A stretch of DNA of 64,000 bases from Burkholderiales bacterium Ga0077547 (GTDB taxonomy: Bacteria; Pseudomonadota; Gammaproteobacteria; Burkholderiales; Burkholderiaceae_C). Position 1 is the first letter of the stretch. Each line of letters begins with the position of its first letter. This document shows, one piece after another, positions 18,060-27,355 of the stretch. The position numbers were made by a program, and so were the translations under genes. The notes beneath the pieces were generated by a model. That model was not told the DNA's origin, made no database searches, and was given only the letters and a program-made list of their open reading frames with translations. The stretch is from positions 16,969 through 80,968 of the forward strand of contig LNEY01000001.1 of the NCBI GenBank assembly GCA_001464195.1, read 5' to 3'.

Positions 18060-18751
18060 GCCGGGCAGCGGCCCGTGACAACGTCGTTGCGCAGGCGCAC
18101 AGTGGTCTGCACGCTGCGCTCGACGGTGGATTCGCCGACGCCTCGCGCAGCGAGCGTCAGCACCAGACTGCGCACGTGCAACTGAGGCGGGCAGCTCAGA
18201 TCGGTGGCGGCGCAAGGCGCGGTGCACGAACCCGCCAGGCTGCGCAGCTGTTCGGTCGGGGTGATCTCGAAGCGGATGACTCTCATCGTCGAGCTGTCGG
18301 TCATCGCCTGCCATGGTGCGGTACCCAGCTTCAATTCAAGGACGCCATTGCGCAGCCGGTAGCCAAACTGTTCATGGCTGTCGACCACATTGTTCTCGAC
18401 CGCATCGCGGGAGTAGCGGAAGTTGACGACAGACGCCGATGCCATCATGGCGGTGTACGGGTTGACGGCTGTGACGGGGGCGCTGGCGGCACCGGTCTGC
18501 TGCCACACACCGTGATCAGCCGCACCCCAGTAGCTCGCGCGGCGCAGATCGCGCGCCATCAGATCGGCGGCCGCGCGCAGGTCCTGCATCAATCGGTTTT
18601 GTGCCATCAGCCCACGGCTGTCGCGCAGGTGCGTCAGCAGCACCGTCAGGCTGGCGCCGACGATGAACAGGCCGATCGTGATGCCGATCAACAACTCGAC
18701 CAGCGACACGCCGGCCTGTGCGCTGGCAGGTTCAAGCGCGCGCACGGCCAT
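18056..18751 (-). CDS. pilW: PilW-like minor pilin
   Basis: 231 aa. The prepilin signal QAGVSLVELLIGITIGLFIV has cleavage before the first Val-Ser and Glu5 present. MQDLRAAADLMARDLRRASYWG is the usual PilW/GspJ helix. Two Cys pairs are near the C-terminus. It starts 1 bp after the PilE-like stop and overlaps PilX. It is a priming-complex component of a type IV pilus. Confidence 0.85.
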   Translation of the reverse strand: MAVRALEPASAQAGVSLVELLIGITIGLFIVGASLTVLLTHLRDSRGLMAQNRLMQDLRAAADLMARDLRRASYWGAADHGVWQQTGAASAPVTAVNPYTAMMASASVVNFRYSRDAVENNVVDSHEQFGYRLRNGVLELKLGTAPWQAMTDSSTMRVIRFEITPTEQLRSLAGSCTAPCAATDLSCPPQLHVRSLVLTLAARGVGESTVERSVQTTVRLRNDVVTGRCPA

Positions 18752-18752
18752 C

Positions 18753-19223
18753 TCACAGCCTCCAGCAACGGCTGTTCATCGCCGCGGCGTTGTCAGTGGC
18801 CGCTGTGGCCCCGGACGCGTAGCTGACGTTGAGGCCATCGACGGTGAGCCGCAGGTGTCGGCAGCGCGTGTCCCGCTGCTGGCTGCCGGTGGCCGCGGCG
18901 CGCAGCACATAGCCGTCTGCCGACGGATTCAGCACCGCGATGTCGTAGTGCCTGGACGGCGGGGTGCTGCCCATGCCCAGCTGCGACAGCTCGGCGTAGC
19001 TCGGATGCTCAGACCGGAAACGTTCCTGCAGCATCTGGATGTTCATCAGCGCAACCAAGGCATCTGATCGCCGGGTGCTGGCCAAGGTGCTGCTGAAGGC
19101 GGGGTAGGCGATCGACGACAGCACGCCGACCATGCATACGCAGATCATCAATTCGATCAGCGTGAAGCCTCTTGTCCTTGGGCCTGGGCTTGACGGGTGG
19201 GCAACGGGTACAGGCTGTGACAT
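18753..19223 (-). CDS. pilE: PilE-like type IV pilin
   Basis: 156 aa with a long leader ending RTRG and the mature helix FTLIELMICVCMVGVLSSIA, with Glu5 present. The following MNIQMLQERFRSEHPSYAELSQ segment matches PilE/minor pilins of Burkholderiales. Two Cys near the C-terminus could close a D-loop. Its position between FimT and PilW favours a minor pilin rather than the main fibre subunit. Confidence 0.85.
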   Translation of the reverse strand: MSQPVPVAHPSSPGPRTRGFTLIELMICVCMVGVLSSIAYPAFSSTLASTRRSDALVALMNIQMLQERFRSEHPSYAELSQLGMGSTPPSRHYDIAVLNPSADGYVLRAAATGSQQRDTRCRHLRLTVDGLNVSYASGATAATDNAAAMNSRCWRL

Positions 19224-19247
19224 GGGGGCTCCTCGGTGGGCGAAGGA

Positions 19248-19811
19248 TCAGCAGGTGCGGTAGCCCGGCAAGGCGCGGCTGCCACTGGGTGTGCAGGTGC
19301 GTACACGCCCCAGCACGTTGACGATGTGATGGATCGAGCCAGCCGGCACGGAGACCACACGCAGCGTGCCGGTGGGTGTGCTGGTGCCGTGAAGTGGATC
19401 GAAAAGGATCGAGGCCACGTTGGCCTGCACGCTGAGTCCGGTCGTGGCGGCGACGCTCACCGTCTTCAGCGGCACTGCATCGGCTGTGCAGACAGCAGAG
19501 GCCGTGTTCTCGGCGCAGGAACACTGGTCGCGTGCGCCGCTGTGCACCACGTAGCAGCTCCCCCACGTGGCGCTGTAGAAGCTCAGGCGCAGTGGTTCGT
19601 TGCGCCACACCGAGGCGCTGCGCACCAGCTGTACATCGGTAGCCAGTTGCGCGGCCAGACCGCTCAGGCGCTGACGTTCGATCAGGCCACTGAAGCTTGG
19701 GACGGCACTGCACACCAGGACGGCGAGAACCATCAGCGTGATGGCCGCCTCGACCAGCGTGATGCCGCGCTGGCGCTGGGCTGTTGGTGTGACGAGAGGC
19801 AGTGAGTCCAT
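19248..19811 (-). CDS. fimT: FimT/GspH-type pseudopilin
   Basis: 187 aa. The prepilin signal RQRGITLVEAAITLMVLAVL is followed by PSFSGLIERQRLSGLAAQLATD, the GspH/FimT arrangement. The C-terminal beta domain contains six Cys. Some FimT proteins bind DNA through a C-terminal basic GRxR-type motif; VLGRVRTCTPSGSRALPGYR looks comparable but this is inference. It is the first gene of the pseudopilin operon, 24 bp before pilE. Confidence 0.85.
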   Translation of the reverse strand: MDSLPLVTPTAQRQRGITLVEAAITLMVLAVLVCSAVPSFSGLIERQRLSGLAAQLATDVQLVRSASVWRNEPLRLSFYSATWGSCYVVHSGARDQCSCAENTASAVCTADAVPLKTVSVAATTGLSVQANVASILFDPLHGTSTPTGTLRVVSVPAGSIHHIVNVLGRVRTCTPSGSRALPGYRTC

Positions 19812-19843
19812 GGGCTCACTGTAGAAATCACGCCGGTCTCGTG

Positions 19844-19864
19844 CGACCCCTGGAGGTGGGGTCG
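19844..19864. other. Hairpin between nrdR and fimT
   Basis: CGACCCC/GGGGTCG gives a 7-bp stem with a 7-nt loop in the 116-bp gap after nrdR. No U-run follows, so termination here is uncertain. Confidence 0.35.
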
Positions 19865-19927
19865 GGCTGTCCTCGCTGGAGGGCCCTCACTCGGGGGGCG
19901 TGCGGTTGACGCGCTGCCGCTGCGAGC

Positions 19928-20371
19928 TCAGATGTCGCGGATCAGCTGCCGGAATTCGTCGACGTCCTCGAAGCTGCGGTACACCGAGGCGAAGCGCACA
20001 TAGGCGACCTTGTCGATGCGCTTGAGCTCGCGCATCACCAGTTCACCCAGCCGCGTCGAGGGCACCTCCTTGACGCCGCTGTTGAGGATCTTTTCCTGCA
20101 TGCGCTCGAGTGCGGCGTCGATCTGCTCCACGCTGACCGGCCGCTTGCGCAGCGCCAGCGTCATCGAGGCGCGCAGCTTCGACAGATCGAACTCAGCGCG
20201 CGTGCCGTCCTTCTTGACGACGGCGGGCAACGCGATCTCGGCGCGCTCGTAGGTGGTGAAGCGCTTGTCGCAGCTGTGGCAGCGGCGGCGGCGACGCACC
20301 ACGTCACCTTCGTCAGACTCACGCGTCTCGACGACCTGTGTGTCTTCGTGGCTGCAGTAGGGACAACGCAT
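19928..20371 (-). CDS. nrdR: Transcriptional repressor NrdR
   Basis: 147 aa. The N-terminal zinc ribbon has Cys pairs in [12 protein letters not shown] and [14 protein letters not shown]. The ATP-cone follows ([20 protein letters not shown]). NrdR represses ribonucleotide reductase genes in an ATP/dATP-dependent way. It lies downstream of glyA but is separated by a terminator hairpin that almost touches its ATG. No Shine-Dalgarno sequence is visible. Confidence 0.97.
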   Translation of the reverse strand: MRCPYCSHEDTQVVETRESDEGDVVRRRRRCHSCDKRFTTYERAEIALPAVVKKDGTRAEFDLSKLRASMTLALRKRPVSVEQIDAALERMQEKILNSGVKEVPSTRLGELVMRELKRIDKVAYVRFASVYRSFEDVDEFRQLIRDI

Positions 20372-20374
20372 GTG

Positions 20375-20410
20375 AAAAGGCCCGTCGCTGCAAGGTCAAC
20401 AGGACGGGCC
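20375..20410 (-). terminator. Terminator/attenuator between glyA and nrdR
   Basis: On the minus strand an 8-bp stem GGCCCGTC/GACGGGCC with a 16-nt loop is followed by TTTTC, ending only 3 nt before the nrdR ATG. It should end most glyA transcripts and may limit nrdR expression. Confidence 0.75.
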
Positions 20411-20441
20411 GGTACCGATCAACACACCGAAGCGGCGGGCT

Positions 20442-21692
20442 TCAGCGGTACACCGGGAAGTCGCGCGTCAGTGCTGCCACCTTGGCTCGCACCGTCGAGA
20501 GGTTCGCCTCGTCGTGCGGATGGTCCAGCACGTCGGCAATCAGGTGGGCCGTCAGCCGCGTCTGCTCCTCCTTGAAGCCGCGCGTGGTCAGCGCCGGCGT
20601 GCCCAGCCGGATACCGCTGGTGACCATCGGCTTCTGCGGGTCATTCGGGATGCCGTTCTTGTTGCAGGTCATGTGCGCCAGGCCCAGCACCGCTTCGGCT
20701 TCCTTGCCGGTGAGGTTCTTCGGCCGCAGATCGACCAGCATCACATGGCTTTCGGTGCGGCCGCTGACGATGCGCAGGCCGCGCGAGATCAGGGTCTCGG
20801 CCAGCACCCGGGCGTTGGTCACGACCTGCTGCTGATAGGCCTTGAATTCTGGCGACAGCGCCTCCTTGAAGGCCACCGCCTTGCCGGCGATCACGTGCAT
20901 CAGCGGGCCACCCTGCAGGCCCGGGAACACTGCGCTGTTGATCTTCTTGGCGATGTCCTCGTGATTCGTCAGCACGATGCCGCCGCGTGGGCCGCGCAGG
21001 CTCTTGTGGGTGGTCGAGGTGACCACGTCCGCGTGCGGCAGTGGGTTGGGGTAGACACCGGCCGCGATCAATCCGGCGTAGTGGGCCATGTCGACCATGA
21101 AGTGCGCGCCGACGGCCTTCGCCACCTGGGCAAAGCGCTCGAAGTCGATGCGCAGGGCATAGGCCGACGCGCCAGCGATGATCAGCTTGGGTTTGTGCTC
21201 GTGCGCCAGGCGCTCCATGGCGTCGTAGTCGATCTCTTCCTGGGCGTTGAGGCCGTAGCTCACCACCTTGAACCACTTGCCGCTCATGTTCAGCGGCATG
21301 CCGTGCGTCAGGTGGCCGCCTTCGGCCAGGCTCATGCCCATGATGGTGTCGCCGGGCTGCAGCAGCGCGAAGAACACCGCCTGGTTGGCCTGCGAGCCGG
21401 AATTGGGCTGCACGTTGGCGTAACCGGCACCGAACAGTTCTTTCAGCCGGTCGATGGCGAGTTGTTCGGCGACGTCCACGAACTCGCAACCACCGTAGTA
21501 GCGCTTGCCCGGATAGCCCTCGGCGTACTTGTTGGTCAGTTGGCTGCCTTGCGCCTGCATCACGGCGGGCGAGGTGTAGTTCTCGGAGGCGATCAGCTCG
21601 ATGTGGTCTTCCTGGCGCTGGTTTTCACGCTGGACGACGGACCACATCTCAGGGTCGATGTGGGCGAGCGTGGAAAGACTGCGGTCGAACAT
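20442..21692 (-). CDS. glyA: Serine hydroxymethyltransferase
   Basis: 416 aa from [17 protein letters not shown], preceded by GAGGATC. The PLP lysine is in [34 protein letters not shown] is the family signature. It converts serine and tetrahydrofolate into glycine and methylene-THF in the cytoplasm. An ATG 15 bp upstream is less likely. The region upstream (21693-21834) shows no glycine riboswitch. Confidence 0.97.
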   Translation of the reverse strand: MFDRSLSTLAHIDPEMWSVVQRENQRQEDHIELIASENYTSPAVMQAQGSQLTNKYAEGYPGKRYYGGCEFVDVAEQLAIDRLKELFGAGYANVQPNSGSQANQAVFFALLQPGDTIMGMSLAEGGHLTHGMPLNMSGKWFKVVSYGLNAQEEIDYDAMERLAHEHKPKLIIAGASAYALRIDFERFAQVAKAVGAHFMVDMAHYAGLIAAGVYPNPLPHADVVTSTTHKSLRGPRGGIVLTNHEDIAKKINSAVFPGLQGGPLMHVIAGKAVAFKEALSPEFKAYQQQVVTNARVLAETLISRGLRIVSGRTESHVMLVDLRPKNLTGKEAEAVLGLAHMTCNKNGIPNDPQKPMVTSGIRLGTPALTTRGFKEEQTRLTAHLIADVLDHPHDEANLSTVRAKVAALTRDFPVYR

Positions 21693-21834
21693 GGCGACGA
21701 TCCTCAATGACGGAAACAGGAAATCAGAGGCAGATTAGAGCACCGCGCGCCTCATGTCGGCCAGCGACACGGCCATGCCCGCGGCCATGAGATTGAGACG
21801 GTGCAGCCGGCGGCGGCCGCGTAACGGCAGATGC

Positions 21835-22734
21835 TCAGTGCAGCGTGGCGACTTGTTCGGCCGCAGGCGGCTCGGCGGCCTTGTCCGCAGGGGCGGGCAA
21901 GGCGATGGGCTCAGCCTCGGGGGCTGGCGTCGGTGCGGTCACATTCGAGGCGTTGTAGGCGACCAACCTTCCGCTTGCCACCGCCTGCAAGTGCGACTGT
22001 TCAGCCAGCACCTTGGCGGCATAGCCACCATCGTGTTCCAGGTTCGCCGCGCCGACATAAAAACGCAGGCCTGCTTCGACGCTGCCCGCGCGGGCGATGC
22101 ATTCACGCAGCACCTGCACGCCAACCCGCAGGTTGGTCACGGGGTCAAAGGCTGCAAAATTACCGCCGAATGCTTCGTACTTGTCGTCGTGCACGCGGGT
22201 CATGACCTGCATCAGCCCTTGCGCTCCGACTGGGCTCTGAGCGAACGGGTTGAAACTGGACTCGACCGCCATGATGGCCAGGATCAGCGTCGGCTCCAGG
22301 CCAACGCGGGCACCGACCTGCCAAGCTTCAGTGACCAGGCGGCTGACTGGCTCGGGCGCCACTTTGTAGCGACGCGCCAGCCACTGAGCAACGGCGGCCT
22401 GCTGGCGCGTCAATTCCTTCGGGTCGATGGCGGTGGCGCGTGCGATGGCCTCAGGTTCACTCAAATCGTTGGCCAGTTGCACGGCGGGATCGATGCGTGC
22501 CACTTGGCGCGCTTGCAGCCAGCCCAGCGCCTGCAACTCGACTGTCTGGCGCAGTTCGGAGTGGCCGGCCACGAACACCACCAGCGCCACGGCCATCAGA
22601 CCCAGCAGGGCCAACGTGTTGTGGCTGACTTCCAGCAGCCCGTTCCCTACGTCTTGCAGGAACACGGCGACCGAGCGCACTGACGCGCGTCCGCATTGCT
22701 GCACGGTCGAAGAAATCTGTTGAACGATGGACAT
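21835..22734 (-). CDS. Membrane-anchored lytic transglycosylase (SLT family)
   Basis: 299 aa from MSIVQQISSTVQQ; the longer in-frame reading to 22914 is unlike the family. One membrane helix (about 40-58) is followed by a soluble-lytic-transglycosylase domain with catalytic Glu158 in ESSFNPFAQSPVGAQGLMQ and later RFYVGAANLEHDGGYAAKVL. The C-terminal 40 residues are Pro/Ala-rich. It should cleave peptidoglycan in the periplasm with 1,6-anhydromuramyl products. Confidence 0.88.
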   Translation of the reverse strand: MSIVQQISSTVQQCGRASVRSVAVFLQDVGNGLLEVSHNTLALLGLMAVALVVFVAGHSELRQTVELQALGWLQARQVARIDPAVQLANDLSEPEAIARATAIDPKELTRQQAAVAQWLARRYKVAPEPVSRLVTEAWQVGARVGLEPTLILAIMAVESSFNPFAQSPVGAQGLMQVMTRVHDDKYEAFGGNFAAFDPVTNLRVGVQVLRECIARAGSVEAGLRFYVGAANLEHDGGYAAKVLAEQSHLQAVASGRLVAYNASNVTAPTPAPEAEPIALPAPADKAAEPPAAEQVATLH

Positions 22735-22965
22735 GACTCTCTTGCCTCTGACCCCCGTCCAGGCACAAGCCTGTCGGGGTGGTTCGGGCGTCGCGCCGAA
22801 CATAATCGGTTGCGCTGGCGGTTCAGGCCGGTCTCCATGGCGGACGTCAGCCCGACACGAATTCGCTCGATACCTCTGTGATGAACGTTGGTGGCGCCTA
22901 GGGTAAACACTCATTAAGCGCCAATGGGCCGAATTCTAGAAAGCAAAAACATAACTGGTCAACCA

Positions 22966-22983
22966 TTAGAGACTGCTCTCTAA
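22966..22983 (+). promoter_or_regulatory. Perfect palindrome just upstream of ubiD
   Basis: TTAGAGA-CTGC-TCTCTAA has 7-bp arms and ends 12 nt before the ubiD ATG, inside an AT-rich stretch unlike the surrounding DNA. It could be a repressor site or a leader hairpin. The 261-bp divergent gap (22735-22995) otherwise contains only this and presumed promoters for both genes. Confidence 0.5.
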
Positions 22984-22995
22984 CTACAAATAGAT

Positions 22996-24570
22996 ATGAA
23001 ATACCGTGATCTCCGAGAGTTTTGCATTGGCCTGGAAGCGGCCGGTGAGCTCCGGCGCGTCGCTGAGCCCCTGTCGGCGCGGCTTGAGATGACGGCGCTC
23101 AGCGATCGGGTGCTGCGTGCGGGCGGTCCGGCGCTGTGGTTCGAGCGCCCCCTTGATTCGGGGGGGCGTTACAAAATTCCAGCCTTGACAAACCTGTTCG
23201 GAACGACAAAGCGGGTCGCGATGGGCATGGGCGCGGCCGATGTTGGCGAACTGCGCGACATCGGGCGGGTGCTGGCCAGCCTGAAGGAGCCCGAGCCGCC
23301 CAAAGGCCTGAAAGACACCGGCCGGCTGCTGCACCTGCTCAAGTCGCTGTGGGACATGAAGCCGGCGACCGTGCGTCAGGCGGCCTGTCAGCAGGTGATC
23401 GTGGAAAGCGCAGAGGTCGATCTGCTGGGCCTGCTGCCGGTGCAGACCTGCTGGCCGGGCGATGTGGGGCCGCTGATCACCTGGGGTCTGGTGGTCACGC
23501 GCGGACCGCAGGGCGGGCCGAATCCGCGGCGCCGGCAGAACCTGGGCATCTACCGCCAGCAGGTCATCGCCCGCCACCAGGTCATCATGCGCTGGCTGGC
23601 GCATCGGGGCGGGGCGCTCGATTTCCGCGACTTCGCCCGTGCCAACCCCGGCCAACCGTTCCCGATCGTCGTGGCCTTGGGCGCCGACCCGGCGACCATC
23701 CTGGGCGCTGTCACGCCGGTGCCCGACACCCTCTCCGAATACCAGTTCGCTGGCTTGCTGCGCGGCAGTCGCACCGAGGTGGTCGACTCGGGCGTTGGCG
23801 ATGCGGGCGTGATGTTGCAGGTGCCGGCCAGTGCTGAGATCGTGCTCGAAGGGCACATCCCGGTTGCCGAGCCCGGCTACACCGGTCACAGCGAACATGG
23901 CATTCCGCTCAAAGAGGTTGGTGGCTATCTGTATGCGCTGGAAGGCCCGTTCGGCGATCACACCGGCTATTACAACGAGCAGGACTGGTTTCCGGTGTTC
24001 GAGGTCAGCCGCCTGACGCACCGGCGTGATCCGGTCTACCACTCCACCTACACCGGCAAGCCGCCCGACGAGCCGGCGATTCTGGGCGTGGCGCTGAACG
24101 AGGTGTTCGTGCCCATCTTGCAGAAGCAGTTTCCGGAGATCGTCGACTTCTACCTGCCGCCCGAAGGCTGCAGTTACCGGATGGCGATCATCAGCATCAA
24201 GAAGGCGTACCCCGGTCACGCCAAGCGGCTGATGTTCGGCCTGTGGAGCTTCCTGCGGCAGTTCATGTACACCAAGTTCATCGTGGTGACCGACGACGAC
24301 GTGGACATCCGCCACTGGCCCGACGTGATCTGGGCCATCACCACCCGCATGGACCCGGTGCGCGATGTCACGCTGGTCGAGAACACGCCGATCGACTACC
24401 TCGACTTCGCCTCACCAGTCAGCGGCCTGGGCGGCAAGATGGGGCTGGACGCCACGAACAAGTGGCCGGGTGAAACATCGCGCGAATGGGGTCGCACGAT
24501 CGCGATGGATGCTGCGGTGGAAGACAAGGTGGCCGCGGTGTTTGACCAGATCATGAAGGCGCAACGCTGA
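22996..24570 (+). CDS. ubiD: 4-hydroxy-3-polyprenylbenzoate decarboxylase UbiD
   Basis: 524 aa, about the usual length. It starts [20 protein letters not shown]. The prenylated-FMN binding and catalytic regions are recognisable ([25 protein letters not shown]-type loop replaced by [18 protein letters not shown]). It decarboxylates 4-hydroxy-3-polyprenylbenzoate in ubiquinone synthesis, needing UbiX-made cofactor; ubiX is not nearby. No Shine-Dalgarno sequence precedes the ATG. A strong terminator lies 157 bp downstream. Confidence 0.96.
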   Translation: MKYRDLREFCIGLEAAGELRRVAEPLSARLEMTALSDRVLRAGGPALWFERPLDSGGRYKIPALTNLFGTTKRVAMGMGAADVGELRDIGRVLASLKEPEPPKGLKDTGRLLHLLKSLWDMKPATVRQAACQQVIVESAEVDLLGLLPVQTCWPGDVGPLITWGLVVTRGPQGGPNPRRRQNLGIYRQQVIARHQVIMRWLAHRGGALDFRDFARANPGQPFPIVVALGADPATILGAVTPVPDTLSEYQFAGLLRGSRTEVVDSGVGDAGVMLQVPASAEIVLEGHIPVAEPGYTGHSEHGIPLKEVGGYLYALEGPFGDHTGYYNEQDWFPVFEVSRLTHRRDPVYHSTYTGKPPDEPAILGVALNEVFVPILQKQFPEIVDFYLPPEGCSYRMAIISIKKAYPGHAKRLMFGLWSFLRQFMYTKFIVVTDDDVDIRHWPDVIWAITTRMDPVRDVTLVENTPIDYLDFASPVSGLGGKMGLDATNKWPGETSREWGRTIAMDAAVEDKVAAVFDQIMKAQR

Positions 24571-24727
24571 CCGGCGTGAGAATCTGAAACAGGGCTTGCA
24601 CTTCGCACGCAGCAGGCGTACTGTGTTCATGCCTGCCAAGCAGGCCAACCCCGAGGCGCAGTCACTGCGCCCAGGAGCAAAGGACCCTCACCCTCCGGCG
24701 CTCCGAATGGTGGCGTCAGCCACCTGA

Positions 24728-24767
24728 CCCCTCCCACCGTCACGGTCGGGAGGGGTTCTTGTTTCTG
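24728..24767 (+). terminator. Intrinsic terminator after ubiD
   Basis: CCCCTCCC-ACCG-TCA-CGGT-C-GGGAGGGG is a 12-bp stem with one bulge, followed by TTCTTGTTTCT. It isolates ubiD from the SOS-type promoter downstream. Confidence 0.85.
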
Positions 24768-24799
24768 GGACAGAGGTTGAGGTGCAGTGCCTCGATGTG

Positions 24800-24815
24800 C
24801 TGTATAAAAAAACAG
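24800..24815 (+). promoter_or_regulatory. LexA (SOS) box upstream of imuA
   Basis: CTGTATAAAAAAACAG fits the gammaproteobacterial/betaproteobacterial LexA consensus CTGT-N8-ACAG exactly, with an AT-only centre. It lies 14 nt before the imuA ATG, so LexA binding would block transcription of imuA-imuB. Confidence 0.92.
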
Positions 24816-24829
24816 TATATTGAGGTGCC

Positions 24830-25690
24830 ATGTCTGCACCTTCCTCTTCACGTCTGTCTCCATCGGTCAGCACGGCTGCCGCATTCGATGCACTCCCTGA
24901 GCGTCTGCGTCCAGTGCTCTGGCGCGGTGACCAGATGGAAGGCTCGGTCGATCGGGCCTGGCCCACGGGCTTTGGCGCACTCGATGCACAACTGCCTGGT
25001 GGTGGCTGGCCGCGCCGCGTACTGACCGAACTGTTGCTGCCGCATCCCGGTGTGGGCGAGATCCGCCTGCTCGGCCCTTGCCTGACGGCCCTGCAGCAAC
25101 AAGGTCGTCTGGTGATGCTGTTCGATCCGCCAGCCAAGTTGTCGGCCCAGGCGCTGGCGCATTTGGGTTTCGATGTGGGGCAGTTGCTGGTCGTGCACAC
25201 CCGCGCTCGCGTCATCCCTGGTTCTGACAGCCTGTGGGCTTTCGAGCAGGCCTTGAAGAGCGGCCACGTCGGTGCGGTGTTGGCCTGGCTGCCGCCTCGC
25301 TTGCGCGCCGACCGACTGCGCCGCCTGCAACTGGCTGCCCAGGCGCACGACGGGCCGGCTTTTGTGCTGCGGGAGTGGGCGGCACAGCAGCGCCCCACGA
25401 CTGCGCCGCTGCGGCTGGCGCTGCGCGCAGGCGGCGCCGACAGGCTGGAGTTGAAGATCCTGAAGCGGCGCGGGCCACCGCTGGCATCGCCCCTCGTTTT
25501 GACCTTGCCGCCGGTGCTGTCGGAGGCCTTGCGCGAGCAGGCCTGGCGGCGTCAGGGCGATGCGGCACAGCCCGCCCCGGTACTCGTCGAGCCGTCTGGC
25601 CGCGAATCCCACCCCGTCGGCCGCCCAGCTCGCTCAAGCCGTGTCGATGCTGTGCCACTGCTGGCGGCCACCTTCATCAGCCTGGTCTGA
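24830..25690 (+). CDS. imuA: SOS mutagenesis protein ImuA (RecA/SulA-like)
   Basis: 286 aa with GAGG 5 nt before the ATG. WPTGFGALDAQLPGGGWPRR is the RecA-like start of ImuA proteins, continuing LTELLLPHPGVGEIRLLGP. ImuA works with ImuB and the polymerase DnaE2 in damage-induced translesion synthesis. No intact Walker A is seen, as is common for ImuA. imuB begins 15 bp later. Control by the adjacent LexA box is expected. Confidence 0.92.
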   Translation: MSAPSSSRLSPSVSTAAAFDALPERLRPVLWRGDQMEGSVDRAWPTGFGALDAQLPGGGWPRRVLTELLLPHPGVGEIRLLGPCLTALQQQGRLVMLFDPPAKLSAQALAHLGFDVGQLLVVHTRARVIPGSDSLWAFEQALKSGHVGAVLAWLPPRLRADRLRRLQLAAQAHDGPAFVLREWAAQQRPTTAPLRLALRAGGADRLELKILKRRGPPLASPLVLTLPPVLSEALREQAWRRQGDAAQPAPVLVEPSGRESHPVGRPARSSRVDAVPLLAATFISLV

Positions 25691-25705
25691 TCTCGTCGCG
25701 CGGCG

Positions 25706-27304
25706 GTGGCCATGTTGTGGATCGCGCTGCACCTGCCGCGCCTGTCGCTCGAATCATGGCTGGCCGTGCTGCCGCCCGATCAGCGCGAGCAGCCTGCCGC
25801 GTTGATGGGTCCCTCCGAGGTGCTGATGTGCAATTCCGCCGCGCAGCGCTTGGGCGTGCGGCCTGGGCTGCAGCGCGTGACTGCACGGGCGCTGGCGCCG
25901 CAGTTGCTGCTGGGGCGCATCGATGCAGCACGAGATCGGCAGGCGCTCACCAGCGTGGCGCATGTGGCGCTGGCGTTCACGCCAGCGGTCTGCTGGGCCG
26001 ATCTTGTCGGGCCAGCCACTGCCACGGGCACGGTGCTGTTGCAGGTGCAGGCCAGTCTGCGCTACTTCGGCGGGCTGGCTGCCTTGCTGCAGCGCCTGCG
26101 TGCAGCGGTGGTGCCGCTGAACTGCACGGTGCAGTTCGCCAGCGCCCCCACGGCCCATGGCGCGGCGGTGCTGGCGTGTTGCGCCGACACCAGAAGCGGC
26201 GAGCTTCATGCGACCCATCTGGCGCAGCTTGAAGAGCTTCTGGATGCAGCCCCGCTGTGGCTGATCGATGCGGGTCGCGCTCAGTGGGATGCGCTCGATC
26301 GCATGGGCCTGGGCACCTTCGGTGCCGTGCGCCGTCTGCCTCGTCCGGCCTTGCGGCGCCGCTTCGGCCCTGCCTTGCTCGATGAGATCGACACGGTGCT
26401 GGGCGCGCGCAGCGACCCGCCGCCTGCCTGGATCACCCTGCCCGAGACCTTCGAGGCTCGCCTCGAGTTGCTGACCTGCGCCGACACCACCGACCAGTTG
26501 TTGCACGGCGCCCAACTGCTGATCGAGCCCTTGCTCGCCTGGGCGCGCGCGCAGCAGGCGCGGGTGCGGCGCTGCACGCTGTTCATGCACCACGAGCGGC
26601 ATCGTCGACAAAGCGGCGAGATACCGGCTGCCACCGAACTCTCCATCGCATTGGCCGAGGTCTCGTGCGATGCGGCCCACCTGTCGCTGCTGTTGCGCGA
26701 GCGGCTGGCCCACCTGTCGCTGCCCGCGCCGACGCTGGAATTGCGGCTGCATTGCGATGACGTGGTTCGGGGCTCGCCGCTCAGCACCGATCTGTTTGCC
26801 TCGGCGCGTGGCGAACGCGAAGGCCTGGTCCGCCTGATCGAGCGCCTGCAGGCCCGCCTGGGCGAGGGGCAGGTGCAGCAACTGCGGCCGATGGCCGACC
26901 ACCGGCCTGAGCGCGATGTGCTGCTCCATGCGGTGTCGGCCGATGCCGTGGGGTCGGTCGCACGCCACGCCGGGCGACGTCCGTCGCCTGCCCGGTCTGC
27001 GGTGCCTGAACGCGCGTGCCGTGCTGCACAGGCCGTCACCGTCCCGCGCCCGGTCTGGCTGCTGGATGAGCCGCAACGCCTGGCCGAACGACAATCACGG
27101 CCTTGGCTCGACGGGCAGCCGTTGCAGTTGCTGTGCGGCCCGGAGCGGATCGAGGCGGGCTGGTGGGATGCGCCGCTCGCCGGGCGCGATTACTTCATCG
27201 CGCAGACGCCCGAGGGTGCGCTGGTGTGGCTGTACCGGGCCCGCCTGCCGCTGTCGGTGGCTGAGGACGCGCAAGGCTGGTTTTTGCACGGCCGCTTCGG
27301 CTGA
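25706..27304 (+). CDS. imuB: Catalytically inactive Y-family polymerase-like protein ImuB
   Basis: 532 aa from a GTG; an ATG 6 nt later is equally possible. It has the Y-family fold (MLWIALHLPRLSLE; LRYFGG; helix-hairpin region GLGTFGAVRRLPRPALRRRFG) but lacks the acidic metal ligands that active DinB/UmuC carry in the first beta strand and the SIDE motif. This fits ImuB as an adaptor linking beta clamp, ImuA and DnaE2. dnaE2 is not adjacent; greB follows. Confidence 0.93.
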   Translation: MAMLWIALHLPRLSLESWLAVLPPDQREQPAALMGPSEVLMCNSAAQRLGVRPGLQRVTARALAPQLLLGRIDAARDRQALTSVAHVALAFTPAVCWADLVGPATATGTVLLQVQASLRYFGGLAALLQRLRAAVVPLNCTVQFASAPTAHGAAVLACCADTRSGELHATHLAQLEELLDAAPLWLIDAGRAQWDALDRMGLGTFGAVRRLPRPALRRRFGPALLDEIDTVLGARSDPPPAWITLPETFEARLELLTCADTTDQLLHGAQLLIEPLLAWARAQQARVRRCTLFMHHERHRRQSGEIPAATELSIALAEVSCDAAHLSLLLRERLAHLSLPAPTLELRLHCDDVVRGSPLSTDLFASARGEREGLVRLIERLQARLGEGQVQQLRPMADHRPERDVLLHAVSADAVGSVARHAGRRPSPARSAVPERACRAAQAVTVPRPVWLLDEPQRLAERQSRPWLDGQPLQLLCGPERIEAGWWDAPLAGRDYFIAQTPEGALVWLYRARLPLSVAEDAQGWFLHGRFG

Positions 27305-27355
27305 GCCGCATCTGTTGGCACGCATCAGCGATATTCACGCTTTCAACGACCGACC

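Noticed and set aside
25754..27094. 446-codon minus-strand frame opposite imuB
   Set aside because: Arg/Gln-rich shadow with no motif; imuB is well supported.
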